Assembly (NCBI GenBank): GCA_002070945.1
Contig: MWEG01000038.1
Coordinates: 1 to 60,369 of the forward strand
DNA: 60,369 nt
From: Lentisphaerae bacterium ADurb.Bin082
GTDB lineage: Bacteria; Verrucomicrobiota; Lentisphaeria; Oligosphaerales; Oligosphaeraceae
Direction: 5' to 3'
Both the position numbers and the translations under genes were made by a program. Shown one piece after another: positions 10,601-18,209 of this stretch; position 1 is the stretch's first letter, and every line of letters starts with the position of its first letter. The notes under the pieces were generated by a model that worked only from the letters and a program-made list of their open reading frames with translations, did not search any database and was not told the origin of the DNA.

Positions 10601-12094
10601 CGCTGGCACATCGATTTCCCGAGGAATTGCGAGTACTTCGTCCGGCGCAAAAGGCAGCTTCCCCAGGTGCAGGGCGTCAACGCAAACCGGCTTGTCACTG
10701 GAATTGCGAAGACGCAGGCAGGCGCCAGTAGCTTGGGGCGGCACAGTGACCATCTGAGTCCTGTTCACGAAAGTATAACCTGCCGGACGATTGGTCAGGG
10801 CATTCCTGTTGCAGAAAGTTCCCTTGTCGTCAAGGAATTCCAGGGTAGCAGTGGCTTCGCCTTCGCCTGCTGCGGCGAGTGAGAAGTGGAGTTTGTCCTC
10901 TGCCTTCACTGCCAGGGGGACAACGCCAGGATAGGCATAGATTATTTCCGCTCCCGGGGCCAATTCCAGGCTGTGGAAGCCATGGAAGGCTTGGCTGGAG
11001 CGTACTGCCTTGCCTTTCACCAGCGTGAAGCAGTCCAGGAATTCTGGATTTAGGTCAACATCCTCGAAGCTGCCGTTCAGAATCATTGAGCCAGTGTCGG
11101 CAAAATCGTCCACATCTTGGAGCTTATCGCTGAGGAAAGGTTTTCGAAAGGTTGCCTTGCCGCGATTTGCCAGCACCAGGTGCATCCGTACCGCTACTGC
11201 TTCCTTGGGAACTTCTACCGTTTTGCGAATGGTTTGCCAAGCGGTGTCTTCCTTAATTCTCAGAACGTTTGCTGACAGGCAAGCAGCGTCCTTGGCATCG
11301 CGGAAATTCAGGGCGATCCAGCATTCCCCGCCCATCTGTTCTGTCATAAGTTCCGCGCCGGCAATTACAAATTCGCAATCGCGAAGTGGAATTGGATCGG
11401 AGATGTATGCCCCCGCACCATTGTCGTTTTCTTTTCGCTCGATAATGGCGCAGCCGTTTTCCGTCCGGTATTCTGATTTTCCTGCCCAGCGCCATGCCGG
11501 CTCCCAACTCTCGGGATAATTTTTTATCAGCTTGGAAAAATCAGGGTTTGGCAACAGGTTGGCGGTCGTTTTTTCGGTTTCCGCCAGTGTGACCGCCACG
11601 TTACGGAATGCCGCCCTGCCTTTCCGCCCCATCACCAGGAACAAATCCATTGCCACGGCATCTTTTGGGGCGACTAGTACTTTCCGCAGTTCGGTCCAAT
11701 CCTGGCTGGTCTTCAGGCATCTGATGCAGTTATGGTCAAGGCGGTTGTCGGCCTGGTCGTACCAGCTCACGGTGAATTCCGCATAGCTGTCCGGATTATC
11801 CAAGTCTGCCTTCATCTGACAGGAAAAGTCGTAGCTCTGGCCGCCTGTCACTGACAACTTGGGGTAGCGGAAGGCACCAGCTCCCTGGTCGGCGTCAGGG
11901 CGCGAAATGGTCAACTCGCCGGGAATGGCACTGTAATGGCTGGTGCCTTCCCAACGACGCTGCGGAAGCCAGCCAACTGCGCTGTCCCCATCAATCTGGC
12001 TAAAGTCGCCATTGGGCACCAGATTAGCTTGAGCAAGGGATATGCACAGGGAGAAAATCAGAAAAAGACAAGGCTGCATTAGGTGTTTTGACAA
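7664..12094 (-). CDS. Exported GH42-like beta-galactosidase-type multidomain protein
   Basis: Predicted 1,476-residue exported protein. A signal peptide (PCLFLIFSLCISLAQA) is followed by three carbohydrate-binding-like jelly rolls (NLVPNGDF, NLLPNPDF, MILNGSFED). Next comes a TIM-barrel region resembling GH42 (FRKWLLQEYGGDVAKFAAAW, possible acid/base Glu in GSYGENNQ) with a Rossmann-like trimerisation-type region. The C-terminal domain (WRFLGPFPN, VGSDDGEKCWFNGK) resembles a PVC-type sugar-binding module. TTG at 12094 is the likely start: GGAGG lies 7 nt before it, whereas ATG at 12079 has no properly spaced ribosome-binding site. The frame stays open a further 138 codons through repeat DNA; this extension is not thought to be translated. 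Probable role is hydrolysis of galactosides or a related glycan outside the cytoplasm. Substrate unknown. Confidence 0.75.
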   Translation of the reverse strand: MSKHLMQPCLFLIFSLCISLAQANLVPNGDFSQIDGDSAVGWLPQRRWEGTSHYSAIPGELTISRPDADQGAGAFRYPKLSVTGGQSYDFSCQMKADLDNPDSYAEFTVSWYDQADNRLDHNCIRCLKTSQDWTELRKVLVAPKDAVAMDLFLVMGRKGRAAFRNVAVTLAETEKTTANLLPNPDFSKLIKNYPESWEPAWRWAGKSEYRTENGCAIIERKENDNGAGAYISDPIPLRDCEFVIAGAELMTEQMGGECWIALNFRDAKDAACLSANVLRIKEDTAWQTIRKTVEVPKEAVAVRMHLVLANRGKATFRKPFLSDKLQDVDDFADTGSMILNGSFEDVDLNPEFLDCFTLVKGKAVRSSQAFHGFHSLELAPGAEIIYAYPGVVPLAVKAEDKLHFSLAAAGEGEATATLEFLDDKGTFCNRNALTNRPAGYTFVNRTQMVTVPPQATGACLRLRNSSDKPVCVDALHLGKLPFAPDEVLAIPREIDVPAAKCENFSTTTVADYNGAPSIFIDGKPMTGAIFTLSNLRRNTRKPWVTYIRKMLDHGKFPVVNIECLLTPENSSEKYTLATALDDLDVQIRTTLAEIPDARFIIWAFMEPSLAFAGQHPEGVVQLEDPTLRWEESVPPYSYGSEAWGRQCNRRLQELITELSQKEYARSIIGFSPGMGSYGENNQRHARTVGAHAPQDFSPAMTNFFRKWLLQEYGGDVAKFAAAWNRPAPFNFSQAQVPTLLQRVPKKRGAFYDTDLQRQSLDYIRCDSQVILHRVLKLCQTVKEQSENKLFTFAQFGYFTESYLHKELQLALKNPYLDGMGPAPPYINRGPGDDIMDHGPAESIRQNGKVWLFQADVRSHLADAHNWRYGRTHNEEESLAVYLRDLGHYMTTGTTPYYLNFERWFDTPRLLDLASRFNEYLTLASSYPRHSAAEIAVVADPMSLGVGMEFSYVRRIMPPMQSSLGYNRTLEWHHLAAPYDFLLLDDLLEARDLNRYKVIIFAANYAISTKQRQLVEQLLKQNQRTLVWLYAPGIYSHQDGKFQYGAQPAAISGFQLEMSDKIHDLAIKLHDGSEAGFFSREIYGGITMPDKPFILRRETFRPRLSVMPEPGVEIFGHYLEDGKPAAAKRVQKTHTDIFWGSTALNKEVLTDILRKAGVHLYSDKPAVVYANRNFLSLHTPTAGTRTLTLPSKAEIIYDLYNEKILAENTDCLELEMPVNSTCLVYFGDKTSFLERQAKVRQDLADRNGALQAAKPQFAYAPAPPPMRGKVAKTDVEHSPDHSGFIRHWRFLGPFPNTEKEPRGWDVDHFQGETASTQDFAKTYSAVFDTAGANREREAIAWFNGEKKKETLQMKWTPVEFSTGTVRALYEEIELPFSDCITYYLACYVSSDTTREALLTVGSDDGEKCWFNGKQVTSFFASSRRMLPDSEKALVTLASGRNLILLKVTQGGGGVGHAVRFLDPKTQKPIRNLRITLE

Positions 12095-12306
12095 AGCACT
12101 ACCTCCACGACTACAGGGGATTTGGTTGAAGAGTATACGTATCGGCTTACCAATCTTTGCGAGCGTGTGAACCCCAGTGGCACTGTTCCTTGGTTGCGAC
12201 GCCGTAGAAAATGCCTTTGGCGTAAGGGCACTGGTGTCTTGGGACAGGTAGGGATACCGTACTTCTCTGCGACGATGAATCCGCGACGCTTGTTCGTATG
12301 ACCACC

Positions 12307-12393
12307 TCAGGTTCGGTTTCTTAACATAATTGCGATCCAGAAAGTCTCCTAATCTTAAAGCCGCTTTTGAGCCTGTTTCGACTGAAGCTATAC
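12307..12393 (-). repeat. ~85-bp degenerate repeat, copy A
   Basis: Read on the minus strand it starts TATAGCTTCAGTCGAAACAG and runs to AACCGAACCTG. It aligns end to end with 26301-26383, first half with about five mismatches, second half more weakly. A shorter stretch around 15588-15635 (GCAAAAGCCG ... TAGGAGACTTT) may be a third relic. Confidence 0.5.
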
Positions 12394-12468
12394 AATCATC
12401 CTGCGTCTGGACAGTAGGTTCAGCAAGGAACGCTGGCAAGACACCAAACGGTAATGCGTCAGTCTTCT

Positions 12469-12556
12469 GTAGTGCCTTTACAAGGCACCACTTTCGGGGC
12501 GCGCCCATCCCCAGGCTGAAGCCTGGGGTTAAGCATGTTTAAGCACCTGAGGCGCA
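12469..12556 (+). repeat. GTAG-headed REP-like palindromic module, copy 1
   Basis: Three successive hairpins: GTAG + TGCCTTTACAAGGCA, then CCCCAGGCTGAAGCCTGGGG, then a decayed GCACCTGAGGCGC. Near-identical modules occur at 15717-15803 and 55697-55784. A GTAG tetranucleotide at the foot of the first hairpin is characteristic of REPs mobilised by RAYT (Y1) transposases. No RAYT gene is visible in the window. Confidence 0.65.
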
Positions 12557-12563
12557 AATGGAT

Positions 12564-12608
12564 GTGAACATGGTGGACATGGTGGACGGTGGGTGCCGTA
12601 CGTAGTAG
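12564..12608 (+). repeat. TGGAC array with conserved GGACGGT...GCCGTA tail
   Basis: Degenerate units of TGGACATGG followed by GGACGGTGGGTGCCGTACG and TAGTAG. The same array-plus-tail arrangement occurs at 28036-28090. Confidence 0.5.
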
Positions 12609-12676
12609 AGCCCTTAGGCTGCCATAATTTTCGCGCTTGTAGCGTTTCTGCCGCTGCGCAGCATACTCAAAAAATC

Positions 12677-12703
12677 TTGGCGTCCTTGGCGTCTTGGCGG
12701 TTA
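12677..12703. repeat. CTTGGCG heptad-type repeat
   Basis: Three near-copies of CTTGGCG ending CTTGGCGGTT. The same heptad occurs in both orientations at 49061-49137. Function unknown. Confidence 0.5.
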
Positions 12704-12857
12704 ATCTTTAACTGAGCGATTACCGCAAAACCTGAAAGGTGCAGAAATGTTGCTTGAATACGGATGTCCGTATTCACTTCATGGTTTATGTTATCGTCAA
12801 GGATTTCCCTGCCGGTCGATTTAGAGTAGTCCGCATACATGCAGGACGGTTGAGTCC

Positions 12858-13970
12858 ATGAGTTTGCCCGATAACCAACTTTCATTTTCCCAAGAATTTC
12901 CCCGTCGCATCACCGTGCTGCGGTTTCCGCTCCTGCTGCTGATCATAGCCATCCACGCCTCTCATGGGACGCAATTGCCGGAACTGGAACCGAATTCTTT
13001 TTTCAACAGCGTCTTCTGGCGGCTTTTCTCGCATAGCGCCGTGCCTTTTTACTTTCTCATCTCCGGCGTATTCGTCACCTTCAAGCTGGGTGATATGGAG
13101 TCGCTGTCATGTCGTATCTTTTATCGGAAGCGTTTTTTTTCGCTGCTGGTGCCTTATTTGCTCTGGAACTCCATCATGGCGGTGCCTCACCTGGTGCTGC
13201 CGCTGCTTTTCCGTCATTCTCCGCTGCTGCCAGCAGCCAAATTTCCGAAGTATGAATTGTGGGATGTGCTGCTCCGAACCTACGGTCTCAACGGCGAACT
13301 GCCGATCAATGTGCCGCTGTGGTTTGTCCGCAACCTGATGCTGTTCTGCATACTGGCGCCGTTTCTGGTTGCCCCGCTCCGCAAACTCCCGGTGTGGGCG
13401 ACGCTGCTGATCGCGCTGGCGCTTGATCTCGTTCCTCCGTTCTCTGGCCTAAGTTATTTTTTTCTCGGAATGTTGCTCGGACTGCGCAAGCCTGATCTCG
13501 GCTGGGTCGATCAAGGCGGCCTGCTCTGGCTGGGACTGGCTGCGGCTTTGCCATGGCTGATGACGCTGGCGCCGAAATGCCAATTTGTCACCATTGACGG
13601 CAACAGTCTGCGGTGGACGATGTTCTGCTTTTTTTCGGCGCTCTTTTTCTTTGCAGCGGGCGGATGGCTACTGAAGGCTGGACGTTTCATCCTCTCCTGG
13701 CTGACCCGTCTCGGCGACGGAACATTCTTCGTCTTCTGTCTCCACGCCCCAGTGGCAACCACGCTGACCCGGATTTTCATTCATTTAGCCGGGAATCGGG
13801 TTTCACCTACCTGGCTCTTTTTGCTCAATATTGTGTTGACCACGTTCCTTTGTTACCTTGTTTACGGTGCGCTCCAGCGCTTTGCATCGCCGCTTTTTGC
13901 CATGCTGAACGGAAGCCGCCCCAGTCGCCGGACGCTTGATTTGGACTCACAGACCCCGCCGCGCACCTGA
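12858..13970 (+). CDS. Membrane acyltransferase (acyltransferase-3 family)
   Basis: 370-residue polytopic membrane protein. The first segment reads RFPLLLLIIAIHASHG, with the Arg and the His that are conserved at the N-terminus of acyltransferase-3 proteins. It is followed by about ten hydrophobic helices, including VPFYFLISGVFV and WFVRNLMLFCILAPFLV. Members acetylate or succinylate sugars of surface polysaccharides, antibiotics or glycans from the cytoplasmic membrane. ATG at 12858 is the first in-frame start; AGGAC about 11 nt upstream is a weak ribosome-binding site. It is transcribed away from the galactosidase-like gene and appears monocistronic. Acyl donor and acceptor cannot be deduced. 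Confidence 0.82.
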   Translation: MSLPDNQLSFSQEFPRRITVLRFPLLLLIIAIHASHGTQLPELEPNSFFNSVFWRLFSHSAVPFYFLISGVFVTFKLGDMESLSCRIFYRKRFFSLLVPYLLWNSIMAVPHLVLPLLFRHSPLLPAAKFPKYELWDVLLRTYGLNGELPINVPLWFVRNLMLFCILAPFLVAPLRKLPVWATLLIALALDLVPPFSGLSYFFLGMLLGLRKPDLGWVDQGGLLWLGLAAALPWLMTLAPKCQFVTIDGNSLRWTMFCFFSALFFFAAGGWLLKAGRFILSWLTRLGDGTFFVFCLHAPVATTLTRIFIHLAGNRVSPTWLFLLNIVLTTFLCYLVYGALQRFASPLFAMLNGSRPSRRTLDLDSQTPPRT

Positions 13971-14407
13971 ACACGAACCGGCAAGTCGCCCGCAATGCCG
14001 GAAAACGCAACCGCCTTCGCCTGCCTCCTAACCCTACTTTTGCATTTGGAGGTAAAGCTACGCTCAAGAAGGCGTTGCCGTCTGTCCACTAAGGCGCTTT
14101 GCTCGGAATGCCCTGCTCTGCAGCTTGCCGGGACTGCGGGCGTCAAAGGGTGGTCGATTGCCAAACAAGAATTTGCGTGCCTTCTGCGTATTCAGTGGTT
14201 GAAAATAGGTCATGGTTGCCAGCCACCTTAGGTGGCTGATGCCGTCCTGGTATTCAGCAACGATATGTTTGTAACCTTTGATTCCTTGAGTATGGTAAAG
14301 CAAGCAGGTTATCATCCTGAAAGCTACCACGTTAAGGGCTGATGTTAACGTATCGCAAAATCGGCCAGATAGCCTTTTTTCGCATTTTTACACTCGAAAG
14401 GAGTCTT
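13971..14407. other. Intergenic region, no gene recognised
   Basis: Contains one copy of the ~60-bp hairpin module (14084-14147) and a 17-bp near-perfect palindrome AGCCACCTTAGGTGGCT at 14221-14237. Short open frames here look non-coding. The promoter of the downstream amidohydrolase should lie in the AT-richer last 150 bp. Confidence 0.5.
14084..14147 (+). repeat. ~60-bp hairpin module next to GTCCACT, copy 1
   Basis: Begins GTCCACTAAGGCGC, continues CTCTGCAGCTTGCCGGGACT and ends near GCGTCAA. It aligns with 15958-16024 (+) and 58841-58906 (-). All three copies are entered through GTCCACTAA and contain short stem-forming segments. Confidence 0.6.
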
Positions 14408-15565
14408 ATGAACGACACAGTCATCATTCGCAATGGCACGGTTCATGATGCCATCAATCCCAAGGCGACAGTGAAGGATATCTTGATAAGCAATGGCAAG
14501 ATATCCGGCATAGGCAAAAAGCTGAGTGCGCCTTCCGGTGCGTCCGTCATTGATGCCAGTGGGCTGCAAGTCTGGCCGGGCCTGGTGGAGGCTCATTGTC
14601 ATATTGGGATGTCTCCATTTGGGACACGTGATCTCGGTGATTACAATGAGTATACCGACGCAGTCACCCCACAGCTTGAAGCTATCGATGGCATCGATCC
14701 GCAAAATCCGTACTTTTTGGTTGCTGCACAGGCTGGCGTGACTTGCGTGGCCACCGGTCCAGGCAGCTCCAATGTCCTTGGTGGCACCTTTGCGGCCATA
14801 AAAACTATCGGGTTGAGAATTGACAACATGGTTGTACGTCGTCGAATCGGCATGAAATGCGCTTTCGGAGAGAACCCGAAGTTCAGCTACCGCGACAAGT
14901 GCATCACTTCCCGGATGACGACGGCGGCAAAGCTGCGTGAATGCCTGGCCAAGGCGCAGGACTATCTGGCTCGTAAGAATGCAGCAGGCAAGGATGCCAG
15001 CAAGATGCCTGCATACGACATGAAGCTTGAAGCGCTGATTCCAGTGTTGCTGGGTGAAATCCCCCTGAAAGCGCATGCTCATCGGGCCGATGACATGTTC
15101 ACTGCAATTCGCATTGCCAAGGAATTCAATGTCAGGATGACCCTTGAGCATTGCACTGACGGGCATTTGATTGCTGATGAATTGGCTAAGGAAGGCTACC
15201 CGCTGGCCGTTGGTCCGAGCTGGATGTCGGTCAGCAAGCCGGAAGTGCGGAACAGGACTTTTGCCACGCCCGGTATCCTGGCCAAAGCCGGCTGTAAGGT
15301 TTCGATCATCACCGATTCGTCGGTCGTGCCTCAGGACACTCTGGCGCTCATGGCGGGGCTGGCCATCAAGGCAGGCATGGAACCTTTTGCCGCTTTGCAG
15401 AGCATAACGATCAATCCAGCCCGGCATATCGGCGTTGAGGATCGAGTAGGATCCATCGAAGCCGGAAAAGATGCCGACATTATCATTTCCAAAGAATCAA
15501 TTTTCACATTGGACAGCGGCATTGTCACGGTATTGATCAATGGCCAGCCAGTGCCCTTGGCATGA
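14408..15565 (+). CDS. Amidohydrolase-family protein
   Basis: 385-residue cytoplasmic metal-dependent hydrolase of the amidohydrolase superfamily (imidazolonepropionase/dihydroorotase-like layout). An N-terminal beta-sandwich strand set (VIIRNGTVHD, WPGLVEAHCHIG) leads into the HxH metal ligands His63 and His65. Further candidate ligands are KAHAHRADD, LEHCTDGH and the late Asp in SIITDSSVVP. The tail NPARHIGVEDRVGSIEAGKDADI is the standard amidohydrolase C-terminal signature. ATG at 14408 follows GAAAGGAG by 5-6 nt; an in-frame start at 14342 is less likely. Substrate is probably a cyclic amide or similar compound but cannot be fixed from the sequence. It stands alone between repeat-rich spacers and is followed by a terminator-like hairpin. 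Confidence 0.85.
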   Translation: MNDTVIIRNGTVHDAINPKATVKDILISNGKISGIGKKLSAPSGASVIDASGLQVWPGLVEAHCHIGMSPFGTRDLGDYNEYTDAVTPQLEAIDGIDPQNPYFLVAAQAGVTCVATGPGSSNVLGGTFAAIKTIGLRIDNMVVRRRIGMKCAFGENPKFSYRDKCITSRMTTAAKLRECLAKAQDYLARKNAAGKDASKMPAYDMKLEALIPVLLGEIPLKAHAHRADDMFTAIRIAKEFNVRMTLEHCTDGHLIADELAKEGYPLAVGPSWMSVSKPEVRNRTFATPGILAKAGCKVSIITDSSVVPQDTLALMAGLAIKAGMEPFAALQSITINPARHIGVEDRVGSIEAGKDADIIISKESIFTLDSGIVTVLINGQPVPLA

Positions 15566-15578
15566 TAGCCAGTCAGGG

Positions 15579-15630
15579 AGGGGATGCAACTGCAAAAGCC
15601 GTAGGGTTGTATCCCCTAGGAGACTTTTTT
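15579..15630 (+). terminator. Terminator-like hairpin after amidohydrolase gene
   Basis: Arms AGGGGATGCAAC (15579-15590) and GTTGTATCCCCT (15606-15617) pair over 12 positions with G-U pairing. TTTTTT follows at 15625-15630 after an 8-nt gap. It lies 14 bp after the amidohydrolase stop codon. The U-tract is later than usual, so confidence is moderate. Confidence 0.45.
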
Positions 15631-15648
15631 GAGAGGCAGTAGTGCTTT

Positions 15649-15803
15649 GGCAATGTGCGAGAACTTGTGACAGAAAGTAGAGATTTGGCGCAGTGGTTCT
15701 GTTTGCTAGACGCCTGGTAGTGCCCCTACTGGGCACCACTTTCCGGGCGCACCTATCCCCAGGCTAAAGCCTGGGGTTAAGCATGGTTAAGCGCCTACGG
15801 CGC
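15649..15803 (+). repeat. Interspersed element with GTAG-headed REP module, copy 2
   Basis: Left part GGCAATGTGCGAGAACTTGT through the TTCTGTTTG region matches 1017-1090 and 55630-55696. The right part (15717-15803) holds hairpins TGCCCCTACTGGGCA, CCCCAGGCTAAAGCCTGGGG and GCGCCTACGGCGC. No right-hand CGCACATTAAC end is seen, so this copy is truncated. Confidence 0.65.
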
Positions 15804-15879
15804 AAAGGGGCATGACTGTAAGCATGATACATTTTTGCCGGCTGAAGGCCTGTGGAGGACACGTGTCGAAAGCTCCTCT

Positions 15880-15968
15880 GTCCACTCATGTCCACTTCAG
15901 TCCACAGTCCATCGTCTACTGATGTCCATTAAAGTCCACTTGCGTCCATTGTCCACTGTCCACTAAAG
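15880..15968 (+). repeat. Degenerate GTCCA array
   Basis: About ten GTCCA/GTCCACT units spaced 5-11 bp apart (for example GTCCACTCATGTCCACTTCA). It runs directly into the second 60-bp module. Related arrays occur at 12564, 22007, 28036, 58899 and 60294. Confidence 0.6.
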
Positions 15969-16024
15969 TGCCTTAGCCTGGGTGCCTGGCTCTGAAGCTC
16001 ACCGGAACTCCGAGTATCAATGAC
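15958..16024 (+). repeat. ~60-bp hairpin module, copy 2
   Basis: GTCCACTAAAGTGCCTTAGC ... CTGGCTCTGAAGCTCACCGG ... ACTCCGAGTATCAATGAC. It is closest to the minus-strand copy at 58841-58906, which shares ACTCCGAGTATCAAT. Confidence 0.6.
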
Positions 16025-16049
16025 TGACGCATTACAGCGCAATGATTAT

Positions 16050-16610
16050 TCAGAGGGTCTGGTCCAGGACGCTTAATGCTTTGATAGCGTTGGCATCTCC
16101 CTGTTTCGCTGCCTTGCGGAACCATCTGGCCGCTTCCTGCATGCCCAGGGCGGCGCCTACGCCATTGAGGTAGTACACGCCCAAGGCATACTGTGCGTCA
16201 GCGAGTCCCTGTTCCGCTGCCTTGCGGTACCAATTGACCCCTTCTTGGATATCCTTGGCAATGCCTCTGCCATGCAGGTAGCACACGCCCAAATTATGCT
16301 GTGCGTCAGCGTCTCCCTGTTCTGCTGCCTTGCGGAACCATTTTATCGCTTCCTGCATGTCCTGGGCAACGCCTGTGCCCGTGCCGTAGCACGTGCCCAA
16401 ACTAAGTTGCGCTTCGGCGTCTCCCTGTTCTGCTGCCTTGCGGTACCACTTTACTGCTTCTTGCTCGTCCTTGGCAACGCCTTTGCCATCTTCGTAGCAC
16501 AAGCCTAAATAAAACTGAGCGGCCGCGTCTCCTTGTTCTGCTGCCTTGCGGTGCCCTTTGATCTTTTCTTGCTCGTCCTTGTAGTCGTTGCCCATTGCTT
16601 GCTTCGTCAT
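16050..16610 (-). CDS. Sel1-like repeat protein
   Basis: 186-residue protein built of about five 36-residue Sel1-like (TPR-type) repeats, each of the form KAAEQGDADAQHNLGVCYL followed by a G-x-G-x-x-x-D turn and EAIKWFRKAA. No signal peptide or enzymatic domain is present, so a soluble scaffold or protein-protein adaptor is likely. The start has AGGAG 7 nt upstream. It is transcribed divergently from the MoxR-type gene, across a 357-bp region that contains the first island inverted repeat, so it may belong to that system. Sel1 repeats also occur in signalling and conflict proteins, but specific function cannot be read here. Confidence 0.85.
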   Translation of the reverse strand: MTKQAMGNDYKDEQEKIKGHRKAAEQGDAAAQFYLGLCYEDGKGVAKDEQEAVKWYRKAAEQGDAEAQLSLGTCYGTGTGVAQDMQEAIKWFRKAAEQGDADAQHNLGVCYLHGRGIAKDIQEGVNWYRKAAEQGLADAQYALGVYYLNGVGAALGMQEAARWFRKAAKQGDANAIKALSVLDQTL

Positions 16611-16967
16611 GGTAATCTCCTGCTTTGATGGCCTGGTGATTGTTATGGGCTGCCTGGGGGATGGGATTCAGCAGTAATCGTCCAGATGGAGATGGAGGAA
16701 GGATTTTGAGTACTCTAATGCCATGCGGTGTGTCGTCAACGCCTGGCGTGAAAATATGCCCTCATTTTTCGTCATGGGGCAACGGGACAGTTTTCTATGC
16801 CGCCTTCGAAGCTCAATCATTGACCCATTACGCTTTACCCACGAAAACTCCACTTTGCCGTCGGCCCCGGACAATAGGTGTCCGGGGTCCGGGCCTACAG
16901 TAGTAGCGATGTCCAAACCATGCCTTGTTCGCTTCATTCACCCCCTTCCAGGAGAAAGGACGCTGTC
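16611..16967. other. Divergent promoter region of the MoxR island
   Basis: Separates the Sel1-repeat gene (leftward) from the MoxR-type gene (rightward). Apart from the 23-bp inverted repeat at 16865-16887 and the AGGAGAAAGGA ribosome-binding site at about 16950-16960, I see no gene or repeat. An open frame reaching upstream of 16968 runs through the inverted repeat and is not considered coding. Confidence 0.5.
16865..16887. promoter_or_regulatory. Island operator-like inverted repeat, site 1
   Basis: Perfect arms CCCCGGAC and GTCCGGGG flank the 7-nt centre AATAGGT. The site ends 80 nt before the MoxR-type start codon. Near-identical sites lie 74 and 76 nt before two other island genes (22074-22096 and 23482-23504). 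The constant position and absence of a T-run favour an operator or leader structure over a terminator; the island's WYL protein is the natural candidate ligand. Confidence 0.6.
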
Positions 16968-18188
16968 ATGACTCAGATTCAAAGCACGACGACAAAAAAG
17001 GGAACTGCGGCGCAGTCGCGGACGACCTCCGCGAGTCCGGTCACCAAGATCGACAACCATAACCTCGTCACCACGCGCGACCTCGCAAGTCTGCTGCGCT
17101 TGCAGGTGACTTCGCTGTGGGAGAAGAAGTGTTCGGCGGCGTTGCTGCCGCCGCTGATGGTCTGGGGTGCGCCTGGCCTGGGCAAGTCCAGCATTATCCG
17201 CGACCTCGCCCGCGAGTACGGCGTCGGCTTCATCGACATCCGCCTGGCGCAGCGCGAGCCGGTGGACATCCGCGGCTTGCCTGTGCCGGACAAGGACGGC
17301 GTCAAATGGCTGGTTTCCTCCGAGTGGCCTCGGGACCCTGACAGTCGCGGCATCATTCTGTTTGATGAATTGACTGCCGCCGACCGTTCCCTGCAAGTCG
17401 CTGCCTACGAACTCATTCTCGACCGCCGCCTTGGCGATCTCTACACCGTGCCGGAGGGCTGGTATATCTGCGCCGCTGGCAACCGTACCGAAGACCGCGC
17501 CGTTGCCACCACCATGTCCAGCGCCCTGGCCAACCGCTTTCTCCACGTCGAACTCCAGAGCGACGTCGAATGCTGGATACAATGGGCCCTGGGGCATGAC
17601 GTGCATCCCACTGTCATCGGCTTTTTGCGCGCCCGCCCTGAGCTGCTGTTCGTGCAGAAGGACGAGAATCTTGAGCGCGGCTGGCCGTCACCGCGCTCCT
17701 GGGAGCGTGTCAGCTCCATGCTCAAGCTCGTCGGCAAGGAAAACCCGCGGATGCTGCGCAGCATCGTCTATGGGCTGATCGGCGACCGCGCCGGTGTCGA
17801 ATTCATGGCCTTCCTGGACGTGAGCGACAGCCTGGAAGACGTACTCCAGGCCATGCTCTCGCCCAAGTCCAAAGTCAGCATCCCCAAAAAGGCCGACCGC
17901 ATCTATGCGTTCTGTTCCGCCATGGTCTACCATCTCTGGCGCGGACAGGACGAGCGCCGGGAAAAAACGCTCCTGGACGGCTTCTTCCGGCTCTCCTTGG
18001 AGCTGCCCAGCAGCTTTGCCGCCATGGCCATGATTGACGCCATGGGCGACAGCGAGGCCAAAGCCGAAAAACTCTTCTCGCATCCGCAGTATCAGGATTG
18101 GGCTGCCTTGCATGGCGTCGCCCTTAAACAGCGACTCAGCGACGGCCAGGCAGTTGCGGCCGAAGACGAGGCCGACACGGATCGATAA
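16968..18188 (+). CDS. MoxR-type AAA+ ATPase
   Basis: 406-residue AAA+ ATPase of the MoxR/RavA group, which act with vWA-domain partners as chaperone or metal-insertion machines. Walker A is GAPGLGKS at residues 67-74, Walker B is IILFDE with Asp133-Glu134, and the sensor-1 segment is ICAAGNR. The helical lid follows. ATG at 16968 is chosen because AGGAGAAAGGA lies just upstream; a longer frame from 16878 starts inside the inverted repeat. The vWA/metallopeptidase gene begins 21 bp after its stop, so the two are co-transcribed, the classic MoxR-vWA pairing. It is GC-rich with C-ending codons, unlike the carbohydrate genes further right. Confidence 0.9.
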   Translation: MTQIQSTTTKKGTAAQSRTTSASPVTKIDNHNLVTTRDLASLLRLQVTSLWEKKCSAALLPPLMVWGAPGLGKSSIIRDLAREYGVGFIDIRLAQREPVDIRGLPVPDKDGVKWLVSSEWPRDPDSRGIILFDELTAADRSLQVAAYELILDRRLGDLYTVPEGWYICAAGNRTEDRAVATTMSSALANRFLHVELQSDVECWIQWALGHDVHPTVIGFLRARPELLFVQKDENLERGWPSPRSWERVSSMLKLVGKENPRMLRSIVYGLIGDRAGVEFMAFLDVSDSLEDVLQAMLSPKSKVSIPKKADRIYAFCSAMVYHLWRGQDERREKTLLDGFFRLSLELPSSFAAMAMIDAMGDSEAKAEKLFSHPQYQDWAALHGVALKQRLSDGQAVAAEDEADTDR

Positions 18189-18209
18189 CAACCTCTGGAG
18201 GTGCAAATC

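Larger units (their letters stand above)
12095..12857. other. Repeat-rich intergenic region between divergent genes
   Basis: Promoters of the galactosidase-like gene (leftward) and the acyltransferase gene (rightward) must lie here. The region contains an ~85-bp degenerate element (12307-12393), a GTAG-headed REP-like module (12469-12556), a TGGAC-type array with a conserved tail (12564-12608) and a CTTGGCG repeat (12677-12703). One minus-strand frame lacks stops over 12095-12508, but that translation (about 138 residues) matches no family I know. Confidence 0.6.
15566..16049. other. Repeat-rich spacer between convergent genes
   Basis: Almost fully occupied by non-coding elements: a terminator-like hairpin (15579-15630), an interspersed element with REP-like hairpins (15649-15803), a GTCCA array (15880-15968) and the second 60-bp module (15958-16024). 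No protein-coding sequence recognised. Confidence 0.6.

Noticed and set aside
12330..12542. 70-residue plus-strand frame near 12.4 kb
   Set aside because: Runs through the ~85-bp repeat and the REP-like module; the translation is that of repeat DNA.
16878..16967. 30-codon N-terminal extension of the MoxR-type gene
   Set aside because: Would start within the inverted repeat, without a ribosome-binding site, whereas AGGAGAAAGGA precedes ATG 16968.
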